The notes beneath the pieces are model-generated. The model was not told where the DNA came from, did no database searches, and saw nothing but the letters and a program-made list of their open reading frames with translations. DNA of 64,000 bases, from the NCBI GenBank assembly GCA_022701365.1, contig JAKUHH010000108.1, forward strand, positions 929,821 through 993,820, in the 5' to 3' direction. Source of the DNA: Mycocentrospora acerina (taxonomy: Eukaryota > Ascomycota > Dothideomycetes > Pleosporales). Both the position numbers and the translations under genes were made by a program. Numbering within the stretch: the stretch's first letter is position 1; every line of letters begins with the position of its first letter. Below are positions 54,370 to 64,000 of this stretch, in pieces.

Positions 54370-56435
54370 TCAGACGTCCTCCTTCTCCTTCAGACCAGCA
54401 GGTCGAACCACAACATCCAGCTCTTCATTAGATCTCCTCTCCGCTTCCCTATCCGCCTCCCTCTCCGCCGCCTCTTCCAGCTTCTTCGCCTTCAAGTACT
54501 GGCAAAACCTACTGTTATCTCTCATCTTACCACCCCACTTGAAAAACGCAAACGGAACTACACACAAGGCCAAACTAAAAAATCCCAGCAAACTAGTTGC
54601 CCACGCCACCCCAAGCGCCCTGTACATTGGTCTCGCAGCAAACGGCAGTACCGCACCAAAGCTGCTGCGCGACAGCGACGCAGCCGCCATGGCACTCGCG
54701 GCGAAAATCTCATACGCATCAACGAGGTAGTTCAGCAGCGCCATGAACAAACACAAGTACCCCATGCCAAACAGCAATCCAGCGAAGACAGGCACAGCCC
54801 AATGTATGCTCTCGCGCGCCGTCCAGCCAAGCCAAAAGGATGAAATGACAAAGAATAGGCCGGCGATAGAAGCCAGTGGTAAGCGGCGCATCTCTTCCTT
54901 TTTAGCCCATGGCTTGTTGGCCTTTTGGGCTCGCGCGAGAATGGCATCCCATGAGAGGTAGAAGCCGGCGGAGACGACTGCGCCCCCGCCAATGGGGAGG
55001 AAGGCTAGGCCTTGCTCACCGGCGCTGAAGCCGTAGATGCCTGTGAAGATGATGGGGTAGCTCTGGAAATAAATGTAGAAGATGGAGTCTGTGAAAACGA
55101 GTTGTTAGTTGATTGTTCTCCTTGGGGCTCGCCAGTCAATGGGGTGTGCGGTTGGATAGTTAACTTACATGCGTAACTCAGGTACAAGCATGTGAACAAT
55201 ACGAGAGGCTCAAAGCAAAGCATGCGTAGCGGTCTGGTCAATACTACAGTGACGATGTGGTTGAGGTCTGCCTTTTCCAACTCTATCGGTGCAACGATGC
55301 CCTCATCACCTGTTTCTTTTCGCAGCCGCTGGGCGCGGCGCTTGAGAATAACCGGCCCATATGTCTCGGGGAAGAGGAGAATCAGAGGTGATGATGCGCC
55401 AGCAAAGATGGCACCGACCCAGAACGCCCAGCTCCATGAGACTGTAGAAATGAAGCCAGAGACTGGAGGCCCGAGGATGGGACCAAACGTTGTTGCCGCC
55501 TACTGTGTGTTAGAAAATATATTGGTTAAAATCAAAAGTCGTGTACACTTGCCATAAAGGTCGCCATGGCCCTACCTCGACTGATGGGATTATGATAACA
55601 ATCAGCACATATCCCCCCTACCACGGAGATGGCACAACTTCCTCCAATTCCAGCGAGCAGTCTGAAGACAATCAGAGCAGCGAAATTAGGCGATAGGGCA
55701 GACGCAACGGAGAAGATTGTAAAGAGCGCAAAGGAATAAATCATTGTGCCTTTGCGACCGTAGGACTCGGACAATGGACCCCAGAGCATAGGGCCACAGA
55801 CGTATCCAACGAGGTATATAGAGGTTGGTAGGATGAGCATGTACTCGTTGGTCTCGTTGAAGTGACGGGAGATGGGCTGCGAGGCTCCAGCCGCGAGGCT
55901 AGAATATTTTGTTAGGACAAATATCATTGTGAAGTTGGAGGCTGCTTACCCAGATGTCATGGTGCTGTTTATAACAGATATAATGGCAACGAAGATGGCG
56001 TACACCTTTTTCATCTATGAGACAAGTGTTAGTAGACCATTACCGCATAGTAAAATAAAAAAAAAGACCAGAAACTTGCCCTAGGCCAATTATCCGGATT
56101 CTCCGGATCCCCGTCTGCAAATCGAATAGCCCGTCTCTCTGGCGGTGGTACCTCATCCGTCAGACGCGGCGTACCAGATTGCGACTCTGTTCTCGACGGC
56201 GACACGGCTGGCGATTTGAAAACAACCTTCTCCACCTCATCCTCATGTTCCAAACTCGAATAACTGTCCCCCTCCTTCTCGAGCAATTTCAATTTGTTCG
56301 CACGGGCATTTTCTTCTCCGGCTACAACACCACGTCAGTACATGCATATGGACATGCACACAGCACACGAATGCGAAGCAATTGCAAAGAGAGGAAGACG
56401 ACGACAACGACAATGATGAAAAAAACATATATTTA

Positions 56436-56476
<41 letters not shown>

Positions 56477-56664
56477 AAAAAAAACATACAACTAATCCTC
56501 AAACTCCTCTGACTCCTCGCCGTCACACTCCTCACCAACGCAACCGGCGTAGTAACAATAACAACATCCTGCCCATCGCCTCCAAGCCGTTGCTGCTCCC
56601 GGGAATAAGTCCGCTCTAAATCCGCGTGTGCAGCAGCAGCAGCAGTAGCAGCAGACGACTCCAT
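54370..56664 (-). CDS. MFS transporter, DHA1 (multidrug/polyamine) type
   Basis: Six exons (minus): 56664-56490, 56321-56080, 56014-55950, 55898-55553, 55499-55169, 55088-54370; 625 aa. Introns 2 and 4 use GC donors (GCAAGT) and both keep phase 0. The N-terminal 130 residues are cytoplasmic and polar, ending in the DPENPDNWPR word that precedes helix 1 in DHA1 carriers. Helices 1-12 follow, with the DHA1 loop GPLSESYGRKGTMIYSFALF, RLLAGIGGSCAISVVGG (helix 4), ATTFGPILGPPVSGF (helix 5 antiporter motif) and FPETYGPVILKRRAQRLR before the central loop. Likely a plasma-membrane proton-coupled exporter of drugs or polyamines; the substrate cannot be read from sequence. The C-terminus is a charged, coiled-coil-like tail (EEAAEREADREAERRSNEEL). 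Confidence 0.88.
56436..56484. repeat. (GAAA)n microsatellite in MFS intron 1
   Basis: About ten GAAA units followed by an A-run on the plus strand, that is TTTC units on the sense strand, lying just after the donor of intron 1 (56489-56322). If the intron were retained the frame would add a Phe/Leu/Ser hydrophobic run. Confidence 0.9.
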
Positions 56665-57458
56665 GGCTTTTCCCCGCGTTCTCGCTCGTCGGCTTGCACA
56701 CCTCACAACAAGCCGGGAACCGCCTTTGTGGGGGGGTGAGAAGTAACAAACAGAAGAGTAGAAATTAGCCTGCCAAGAGAGAGAAAGAGAGGGAGATGGA
56801 GAAGGAAAGCAGATTGGTAATAAATTGGCTTGTTTTGTCTAAATTGTTAGTCAATTTTTGTTAACCTCAATTTTTTTTGAGTCATAGTTGTAGAAAGCGT
56901 CGAATTGGTGCATCCTATGTCGCTCGCTCCCTCTTTTGGGGGGGAGGGGGGGGAGCGGGAGCGGGGATAAGGCGTATATTGCATGACGGTTGTTCGGCAA
57001 TGGAAAAAGGCGTAGGGCGCGGGGACCCACTTGGGGATTTCCGGAAAAGCAACAGATTGTTATTCGCTGGAGATATGATGTTATTTGTTTGTTTTTTTGG
57101 GGGGTGGGTAAATGTTAGGGATTATGGGAAAATTGGTGTGATTTGGGATTGGTGACCTTGCCGACAGCGCGTGAGATTGCAACTCGGTGAAAGGGGTAGC
57201 TCTTGCCGATGCGCTTTTATGCTTGCTTGCGGTGTAAGCGTGGAGAAGGTAAGGTATGTAGGTGTAGGAAAAAAGGTTTGATCAGCGGAAGATTGAGTTT
57301 CGTTGCAGGATATCTTCTTGTCCACCCCAGCTGTTTATACCATGTCCAGAAGCGGGCTGATTTGAAAGTTAAACCATACAACTCGACTCAGACTTGGCCC
57401 AAGACAAGCGCTCGACACTTTTGACTTGATTCACACCCACCTACTTGTTGCCGCAGAC
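56665..57458. other. Intergenic region between MFS gene and prefoldin 4
   Basis: Upstream region of the MFS transporter and 3-prime flank of prefoldin 4. Contains G-runs (about 56937-56950) and A/T runs; no coding signal or RNA gene seen. Confidence 0.5.
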
Positions 57459-58181
57459 TCAAGTCTCCAAGTTGATACTCCTCCCAAACCTCCCATACAG
57501 CGCCTTCTTCAACTCTCCCATCTCTTCCTGCACCTTATCCAGCTTCTCCTTGAGCGCCTCCACCTCCTCATCAATCGTCTCCGTCGTCGCCTCCAGCAGC
57601 TGCAAAACCTGCGGCTGCGGCAACGACATGAAGCAATCCCCAACCTGATACGGCACTTTTTCCTCCTCATCCACGAGCTCCAACTCGCCCGAAATCTCCT
57701 CGAGATCCTCCTTTTCCTTCTACATTTACCAGTCAGTTAGTCATTCAATCCAATGACATGGCAACCAAACTACTTTTACATCCACTCCCCTCTAAAATAT
57801 CAAGAAGAAAACAACAACAACAACAACAACAACAAAGAACATGACAGGAATGAAAAAAAAAACTCCCCTCTCTCACTCACAATCTTAGCCCTCAAATCAT
57901 CCTCCAAGCCCGTCTCCTTCTGATGCAAACTAGAGAAGCGATTGATCTTCTCTTGATCCTCGCGGCGAACCTCCATATCCTCATTGCCACCCTCTTCTTC
58001 TTTTGTGAGCTGCAAGTTTTTGGATTCAAACATTAGCGCCTTTGAATTACTTCATCCGTTTTTTTAGGGACGGAGGGGCAGGCAAGACAAGGCAAGCAAG
58101 ACAAGGCAGGTGGGAGGAGAAGGAAGGAAGGAAGGAAGGAAGGAAAGAAGGAAAAGGAAAACAAACCATACGACGCTGCAT
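57459..58181 (-). CDS. GIM3: Prefoldin subunit 4 (GIM3/PFD4)
   Basis: Three exons (minus): 58181-58167, 58009-57881, 57719-57459; 134 aa, all junctions in phase 0. The first coding exon is 15 nt (MQRRM), and intron 1 begins with the weaker donor GTTTGT. The protein is two long coiled-coil helices around a beta-hairpin region, as in prefoldin beta-type subunits: VRREDQEKINRFSSLHQKET, EKEDLEEISGELELVDEEEK, VPYQVGDCFMSLPQPQVLQL, and ALYGRFGRSINLE at the end. These match the Gim3 layout (D/E-DQ-KIN-F-S-L, YKVGD-F, ILYAKFG-INLE). Prefoldin is a cytosolic hexameric chaperone delivering nascent actin and tubulin to TRiC/CCT. Confidence 0.93.
57808..57836. repeat. (CAA)n microsatellite in prefoldin-4 intron 2
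   Basis: Nine or so CAA units on the plus strand (TTG on the sense strand) inside intron 2 (57880-57720). Confidence 0.85.
58118..58157. repeat. (GGAA)n microsatellite in prefoldin-4 intron 1
   Basis: About eight GGAA units on the plus strand (TTCC on the sense strand), close to the donor of intron 1 (58166-58010). Confidence 0.85.
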
Positions 58182-58700
58182 TTTTGTAGATTCCGGCAGG
58201 ACAATGTAGCTTGCGGGGATGGGGAAGAAAGAAAAATTATCAAGGTCTATTTGGTTATGGCGATTACCAAGTTGCGATGGCTCTTGGCGTTGGCTAGAAA
58301 GTGAGAGGGGGGAGGGGGGGGGGAGATTATTTTGGGTCTTGGAAGTGTGGGTAGTTGCCAAGACAATTGATAACTTTAAGATGCTGTTTAAAAAAATATT
58401 CGAATAAAAAATAAACATAGAAAAGGTTATACAATTATATGTTTACAACCTCGGTGCATGTTTGACTCGAGAGTGGCGCATGAAATCAGAAATATGGCAT
58501 CATACACTATGCAACATCGTATGGTTTTCTCTCTCTCTCTCTGTCTCCGCTAAAGTCTTACCTCAAGAAATCAGATACCGGTATGTAAAGATTCGAGAAA
58601 CCCGGACACGCAAACTCCCATCACGCATGGTATCATCCCAAATCCCCTGGCCCAAAAAAACTCCTTTCAAAGCACAAACAACACCGTACGATTCCCAGTA

Positions 58701-58743
<43 letters not shown>

Positions 58744-58747
58744 AGAC
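58182..58747. other. Region between prefoldin 4 and MTW1
   Basis: Promoter and leader of prefoldin 4 and 3-prime flank of MTW1. Contains a G-run (58307-58322), a short (CT)n near 58528-58541 and the long (CT)n listed separately. Confidence 0.5.
58705..58741. repeat. (CT)n microsatellite in the MTW1 3-prime UTR
   Basis: Uninterrupted CT dinucleotide run of about 18 units ending 6 bp downstream of the MTW1 stop codon (58750-58748, minus strand), so it is probably transcribed in the MTW1 3-prime UTR as GA repeats. Confidence 0.9.
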
Positions 58748-60040
58748 TCAGGTCGTATCCATAGCCTCACCCTCATCCTCAGCGTCTCCATTTCCATTCT
58801 TGTTCCCATTCTCACCCTTGACTCCACTTCGTTCTTCTTGTCCACCAACCTTGACCTTTTTCCCCCACTCCATCGCACCAACTATACTCTCCAATCCCCT
58901 AATCTCATCGCCCCTTACTCTCGCTCCCTCAAAGACACCCTCCACCCCATCCGTTGTATCTACACCTCTCTTTTCCAGTATTCTCTTACTCTGACTCTCA
59001 ACATACACTCTCCTCTCACGTGCTAGCTCTTCCGTCTCGTCCTGCTTCCCAGTGGTCGGCAGACTTGTTGTTGCCAGATGTGGTTGCAACGCCTCGAGAA
59101 GTTGGCGGAGGTAGGGCAGTTGCGAGGTGGTGAATGTTGTATGTGTCGAAAGCGGTTGCGTGTTTGTGGAGGTGGTATTTGAGAGTTGGGGAAGGGGTTG
59201 TATGCCCAAAGATTGCGCGGCGGGGGTGTGAGTAAGAAAGGCCAGCGAGGCAGGAGCCTCATGCGAAGATGCATTCGGGGAAACTTCGCGTTTTGGAGCC
59301 ACGCCAGGTTGTAGTAAAGATTTCAGTCTTGCTATTTGCGCCTCGTTGCGCTTCTTCTCTGCAACAAGAGCAGTGTTGAGCTTCTGTGTCTCGACAAGCT
59401 TCCGGCGGAGCGCATAGAGAGCTTCTGGTGTGAGTTGAGAATCTTTGGGTGGTATTTGCAGGTTCTGTACAAGTCAGCCTTGCTGTTGAACTAGTCTCAT
59501 ACACAAGGGGCATCCTCGTAAAGGGTCGTGGCTGAAGGTGCGCCCGCATTCACAAATATCTCTTCAAGTCGAGACTCACCTCATAGTGTCCCAATCTGAC
59601 CCACCTCCCCAACTCCTCCTCTCCCCTCGGCAAACAGAGAACATTTCTCAGTGTCCAAATCTCCAACTTGTCAAAGTTCTTGTCCACCGCATTCTCCATC
59701 AGCGTCTCCAGCTTGAGCACGCCCTCTTCAATCTCCAGCTTCGCCTCGGGATATGAGTCTGTCCCATCCTCATCTTTCTCCGGTGTGCGATTCTCAGCAG
59801 CGTAGCGGTCTGCAAATCCAAGCAAAGCAGGATCGGCAGAGGACAAGCCTTGTTCAAATGTGTCGGTGCAGCGGTAGAGAACCTCGTTTACAGCGTTGAT
59901 AATGTCGTCGATGAGGGACTGGGGTGCAATGGTCAGCGAGGAGTCGAGTTGGCGCAGTGGAATTAGTGGGCACATACAATTGGAGGCCAAGTAAAATGCT
60001 CCGTGAGCAGCAGGTTTTCCTGCTGTTTTGCGTTGGCCAT
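58748..60040 (-). CDS. MTW1: MTW1/MIS12, kinetochore MIND-complex subunit
   Basis: Three exons (minus): 60040-59978, 59918-59580, 59464-58748; 372 aa, all in phase 0. The N-terminus has the Mis12 signature: NLLLTEHFTWPPI at the end of exon 1, then SLIDDIINAVNEVLYRCTD and EQGLSSADPALLG. The family C-x-helix region follows (EGVLKLETLMENAVDKNFDK, LEIWTLRNVLCLP). Exon 3 encodes a coiled coil (ALYALRRKLVETQKLNTALV, AEKKRNEAQIARLKSLLQ) and a Ser/Thr-rich, then acidic, tail. Mtw1 with Nnf1, Dsn1 and Nsl1 links the inner kinetochore to the Ndc80 complex. Confidence 0.92.
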
Positions 60041-60942
60041 GTCGCCGAGGAAACTTGCGTTTGTTGTCGCGGGGCTACCTTTGTTATCGCGACTTGAACC
60101 TCAACGACGCGCTGGGACGTGTTTGACCTGCTTGAAGCTCATTGGCTACATTGGTTCCTTGGCGTCTTGTCGCTAAACCTGCCTGGGTGGATTCCGACGC
60201 TCTGGTTGAGCATCATCGAATGGACAGTGAACGTGGGGCAAAACCTCGCAGTCGTCATCATGGCGCGGCAATAATATGCGAGGCGTTTGGTGCCGCTGCT
60301 TGGCGAACTGACGGTTGTTCCAAACAAGCAGGTGCGTGCTAGCCATTTCACTCACATGCATTCGATACGAGAGGGAGTGACATGTTTGTCGGGAAGACGG
60401 ACACTTGTCCCTTCCATGGTAGATATTAGCTACTCAACCGCTGCAATGCTCAATACAGTCCCAAGCATTGTGCTCTGGAACAAAATATACAACGATGCCG
60501 GGCTGTGCGGACAGCCCGATGCAAGACCCTGCAGAGAGCCCGCATTCATTCATTCAACCCCATCACTTGCCTCCCCGCCCCGCTCGTCCATAGCTATGCA
60601 CACGTATACAGTGGTATATCGTTTTTTGTCCCCTGCCAAAACGCGCTAACGCCAATAACGAGTGCTGCATGCCACTGTTCTGCTGCTCACAAGCTCGCTC
60701 GCCAATAGAGATGAGATGGTTGTAAACCAAGATAACACTGATTCTGAACGCCAATGACACCCACATGTCCTCCGTGCGTCATGTCGCTGTCGTAAATGCA
60801 GTAGATGTGAAGCCAAAAAAAAACATAGAAAAAACATAGGAAACCACCTTGGGTGACAAAAAAACTCGTTGGCTAACACGACAGTGCGCTGGGATACTGT
60901 TCCAAGACGTTTGGAATACACAAACGTCCATACAGGCACTGC
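60041..60942. other. Intergenic region between MTW1 and the LAMMER kinase
   Basis: MTW1 promoter and kinase 3-prime flank, both genes on the minus strand. Poly-A runs near 60815-60835. No coding signal or RNA gene seen. Confidence 0.5.
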
Positions 60943-63173
60943 TCAATAACCTCGGTCCTGTCGATCCTGTCTGTACCGACGCTCTTCCTCTTGTCGACGG
61001 GCCTTCTTCTCTCTCTCCAGTCGGATCTTGTGCGCTTCGGTGCCGTCATCCATGAGTGATTCCTTGAACCATGGATGTTGTAATGCCTCTTTGGCTGTTA
61101 TTCGCTTCTTGGGGTCGTAGACAAATATTCTCCTCAGGAGATCGAGAAACTGCCGATTGAAGTCGGTGTGGCCAGGTATTGTTTCCTGAATGCGTTAGAC
61201 ACGGTAGCAAGAACGTGGGGCAGAAGAAACTTACCTGTAACTTCTTCATCGCCTTGACATATTTCTTCGACGCTTTATTAGTCTCGGTGTTTGGGTAGTC
61301 CAACTTGTAGTTTTTAAAGTATCTAGCAGCACTTGAAATTTTGTTAGTAACGTTGATTGGCAACAAAGACTTAAATGTACTCACGAGTTGGCAGAGTTGC
61401 GAGATGACCCTCGGTCTTGTTTGTAGACTGCCCGTACGAGATCCCGGTCGATTTTGCCACCGCAGACGGATTCCATCATGGCTAGATGCTCAAGATTATC
61501 GTGAGTCTGGAACAGGGCGTCGCCAGTGAAAAACTCGACCAGGATGCAGCCAATACTCCAAATATCGCAGGGGAAGCTCCAGCCAAGGTTGAGGATAATC
61601 TCTGGCGCGCGGTAGTGGCGTGTTGATACAACCGAAGAATGATACTCGTCGTTGAAAGTAGCCGACCCAAAGTCAATCAATCTGATTTCGGGGTCGAGGA
61701 GCACCCTGCGATGTCGAGCCTGGCGGCTCACAGTCGTTGACGACGAGGGTACTGTGCGGTTGTAGGTAAAGGTTTGGTAGTTGTTGTTGACCAGAAGAAT
61801 GTTTTCGGGCTTGAGGTCGGTATGAATGAGATTGAGGTCGTGCAAAAAGGCAACGCTGGTGAAGAGCTGCTTGGCAAACTTTTGAATGTGGGAGCTTGGA
61901 AAAGGCACAAAAGTGTTTGACTTTAGAAAGTCAAACACGCTCTGTCCGTAGAGATCGGTAACAATGCAGATGTGGTTGCGGAAGTCGAAGCAGTCGCGCA
62001 AGTGGATGCAGCGGTTGACGTTGTGCTTGTCGTTTGAGGCCAGCGTTGAGAGGACCCTCAGTTCGATGCGGCTAGCATCACGATACTTGGGCACGGATCG
62101 GATGACCTTGATGGCACACTTGGTGCCCTTTCTCTTGTCCCAAGCCTCGACGACTTTGCCAAACGTTCCTTGGCCAAGCAGCTTGAGGATCTGGTCTACG
62201 GCCATGTTAACGCCGATTCTGGCGCGGGCAGCAGGTGTACTTACATCGCTCTGTGAGGTCGGCCTCTGGCACGACAATGTAGTGGCCGTCTTCATCGTCG
62301 ATCTTTTGGTCTTTTGTGTACGACTTCTGGAGCAGGTGGGTCAGCAAAGTTTTCATTTGCGGCATCTCAAGCGGGCGGCGAGAGGCTTACATCTGCGACA
62401 ACCTGCACGTAGACCTCCTTGGCCTTGATGACTGGGTTGGGCGGCGGCTGGTAGAGGCTGAATGGGTTGTCGTCGTGGTCGAGCTCCCGCTTCTTGGCCT
62501 CCTTGGCCTCGTCCTGGGCTGCGGCACGGGTGCGTTTGCGCTTCTGGCCGACCAGGCTGTTGTCGAGATCCGAGGCGTGCTGGGCGTTGCTGGCCTGGGA
62601 TCCCAGCGAGGTGGCGGCGGTTGTGTTGAGTGCAGAGGTTGTGCGGTCGGTGGAGGCAGAGTGGTCGGGGGTGTCGTAGTAGGGCGTCTGGGTGGTCGAG
62701 TACGACGTCTGCTGGTTGTAGACGGGGTCGTAGGCAGTCGAGGCGGCCGTCTTGCGCTTCTTGTCCGTGTGTCGCGCAGAGCCGTTGGTCGCCGTCCTCG
62801 CGGGCGGCGGCGGACGCGTGGCGGCAAGGGCGTCGGCCGTGTCGTCGTCGTCGATGACGATGATTTCGGTGGGGAGGCCGTTTTTGTAGAACGAGTTCCA
62901 GTCCGTCTTGGGGCGGCGGCGCTCCTGCGTTTGCGCGCCGACGCTGTGGGTGGGCGTCAGGCTCATGGGCGGCAGCTGGGGCGGCGGGCGGTCGTGGGCA
63001 GTGGCCGACTGGCGCATGTCTGCACCGGCGGCGGCGCTGGAATAGCCGGCGTACATGGGGATGCGAGCCGAGCCGTTGGCCAGCTGCGAGCTCGACATGC
63101 TGGGCGGGTATGCCTGGTGCGGGTAGAATTGGTGGGCGGGGAGCGTCGCCGTGGCCGTGCTTGGTGTTGACAT
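60943..63173 (-). CDS. KNS1: LAMMER (CLK/KNS1-type) dual-specificity protein kinase
   Basis: Five exons (minus): 63173-62391, 62326-62245, 62195-61385, 61331-61235, 61185-60943; 671 aa, phases 0, 1, 2, 0. Residues 1-260 are low-complexity (Ser/Thr/Pro/Gln) with NLS-like KKRK and QKRKRTR. The kinase domain starts at about 289 with Gly-loop GQGTFGKV (296-303), Lys318 (CAIK), HTDLKPEN with Asp415, and IDFGSATF with Asp463. Activation-loop STRHYRAPEII and the family motif EHLAMMESVCGG (524-535) follow, where the classical LAMMER Arg is Ser. The end is a basic/Glu-rich tail (RLEREKKARRQEEERRYRQD). LAMMER kinases phosphorylate SR splicing factors; fungal members affect TORC1-dependent growth and development. 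Symbol given by orthology class. Confidence 0.93.
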
Positions 63174-64000
63174 GTCGGCCGGCGGGCGTTTCAAGCGTCA
63201 AGCGTCGAGCGGCGAGCGGCGAGCGGCTCTCGCTGCACGCTGGGCACGATGCGATGCAATGCGATGCGGCGCTGGGCTGGGCGGCCTGTCGGCGCGGGCC
63301 CGGTGCGTGTGGGCGATGGCAGGGCAGGGCAGGGCAGGGCAGAGCTGGGGCTCCTGCGTGCTGCCGTCGACGGAGCGCGGCAAGGCAGGCGCTGCTCACG
63401 GGCGTGTGGACGTCGGCGTCGGCGCTGTCGTCGCCGCGGGGCGTCAGGCACGGGGCGGCAGCGAGGGCTGGGGGCGAGGGCGAGGGCGAGGGCCGGTCGA
63501 GTCGAGTGCTGGGGGCGTGGAGCGCGACGGCAGCGGCGTAGAGGCTGGCCGGAGACGGTGCAGGCAGAGGTTGAGATGGCCCGTCGCTCGTGGTGAGAGT
63601 GGTCCGTGTGGCCGTGGCCTGGTCCGCCATTCGGTGAAGCGCGCCTAGCAACGAAATCTGTGGACCGCCCATTTTTGCCTGCGCACGACGACGCGGCGGG
63701 CGGGCTGCTGGCTGCTGGCTGCTGCCCACCTGCCTGCCTGCCTGCCTGCCCGTCTGCCCGCGTCTGCTGCCCGTCTGCATCTGTGCAGCCCTCGGCGTCT
63801 CTTGCGGCGGCGCCAGAGCAGCGAGCCTGTGTGCAGTCGGCCGCTGCTCAGCCCGTCCGTCCACGGCACACGCACACGCACACGCACTCGCGCTCGCCCC
63901 AGCACTCCCCGGCACCACCATGCCTCAACCTTTGCCATCTCCCACACTCATTTGCGCGTGAAACACGTCTGCCCTGCCCTGCCCTGCCCACACGCACGCC
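63174..64000. other. GC-rich upstream region of the LAMMER kinase
   Basis: Promoter and leader region with short G/C-rich repeats: (GGCAG)n near 63318-63342, GCCTGCCTGCCTGCC near 63728-63745, (CGAGGG)n near 63478-63493 and (CCTGC)n at the right edge. Long frames here result from high GC and lack stop codons in several frames at once; I call none. Confidence 0.5.
63318..63342. repeat. (GGCAG)n repeat upstream of the LAMMER kinase
   Basis: Five direct GGCAG units within the GC-rich 5-prime flank. Confidence 0.85.

Noticed and set aside
62353..63921. 522-codon minus-strand frame overlapping the LAMMER kinase first exon
   Set aside because: Out of frame with the kinase and made of Arg/Pro/His/Ala low-complexity sequence from GC-rich DNA; no start or splice support.

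Overview
The window is nuclear DNA of a filamentous ascomycete. I infer class Dothideomycetes, probably order Pleosporales. The reasons are single-copy fungal genes on both strands, short GT-AG introns (mostly about 45-60 nt), a tRNA with an anticodon-proximal intron, low-complexity Pro/Gly/Ser-rich proteins, and family signatures I know from ascomycetes (PTH11-type rhodopsin-like receptor, C2H2 regulator, GPI cell-wall protein). No prokaryotic features, no transposon with recognisable coding sequence and no CRISPR array were seen. I rebuilt spliced models by hand from splice sites and reading-frame continuity; exon coordinates are in each entry.

Layout. 0-5 kb: an unknown conserved fungal protein (-) and an LCAT-like alpha/beta hydrolase (+), divergently transcribed. 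6-7.3 kb: a proline-rich GPI-type cell-wall protein (-). 9.6-14.5 kb: DML1/Misato (-), SAP18 (-) and PRP18 (+), the last two sharing a 219-bp divergent promoter. 14.5-25.5 kb is gene-poor and holds only a C2H2 zinc-finger regulator (-) and a small single-pass membrane protein (-). 25.5-30.6 kb: a PAP2 lipid phosphatase interrupted by an in-frame TAG (-), MSS51 (-) and a seven-helix rhodopsin-like receptor (-). 30.6-34.6 kb is empty. 34.6-37.8 kb: SWC5 (-) divergent from a multi-pass membrane protein (+). 39.4-43.6 kb: GTR2 Rag GTPase (+), DAP1/MAPR (+), RPS25 (-). 44.9-47.3 kb: a BNI4-like septum/bud-neck scaffold (-). 47.3-52.2 kb is a gene-free, repeat-rich stretch. 52.2-53.2 kb: intron-containing tRNA-Arg(TCG) (-) and a Cys-rich conserved protein (+). 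54.4-63.2 kb: four minus-strand genes in tandem, namely a DHA1-type MFS transporter, prefoldin subunit 4, MTW1/MIS12 and a LAMMER kinase.

Most genes are core housekeeping functions: mRNA splicing, chromatin, TORC1 signalling, ribosome, protein folding, kinetochore and COX1 translation. They are not an operon-like pathway. The strongest oddities are the nonsense codon in the PAP2 gene, two GC-AG introns in one transporter gene, an RPS25 coding exon consisting only of ATG, and microsatellites inside several introns. I found no clearly new multi-gene system.
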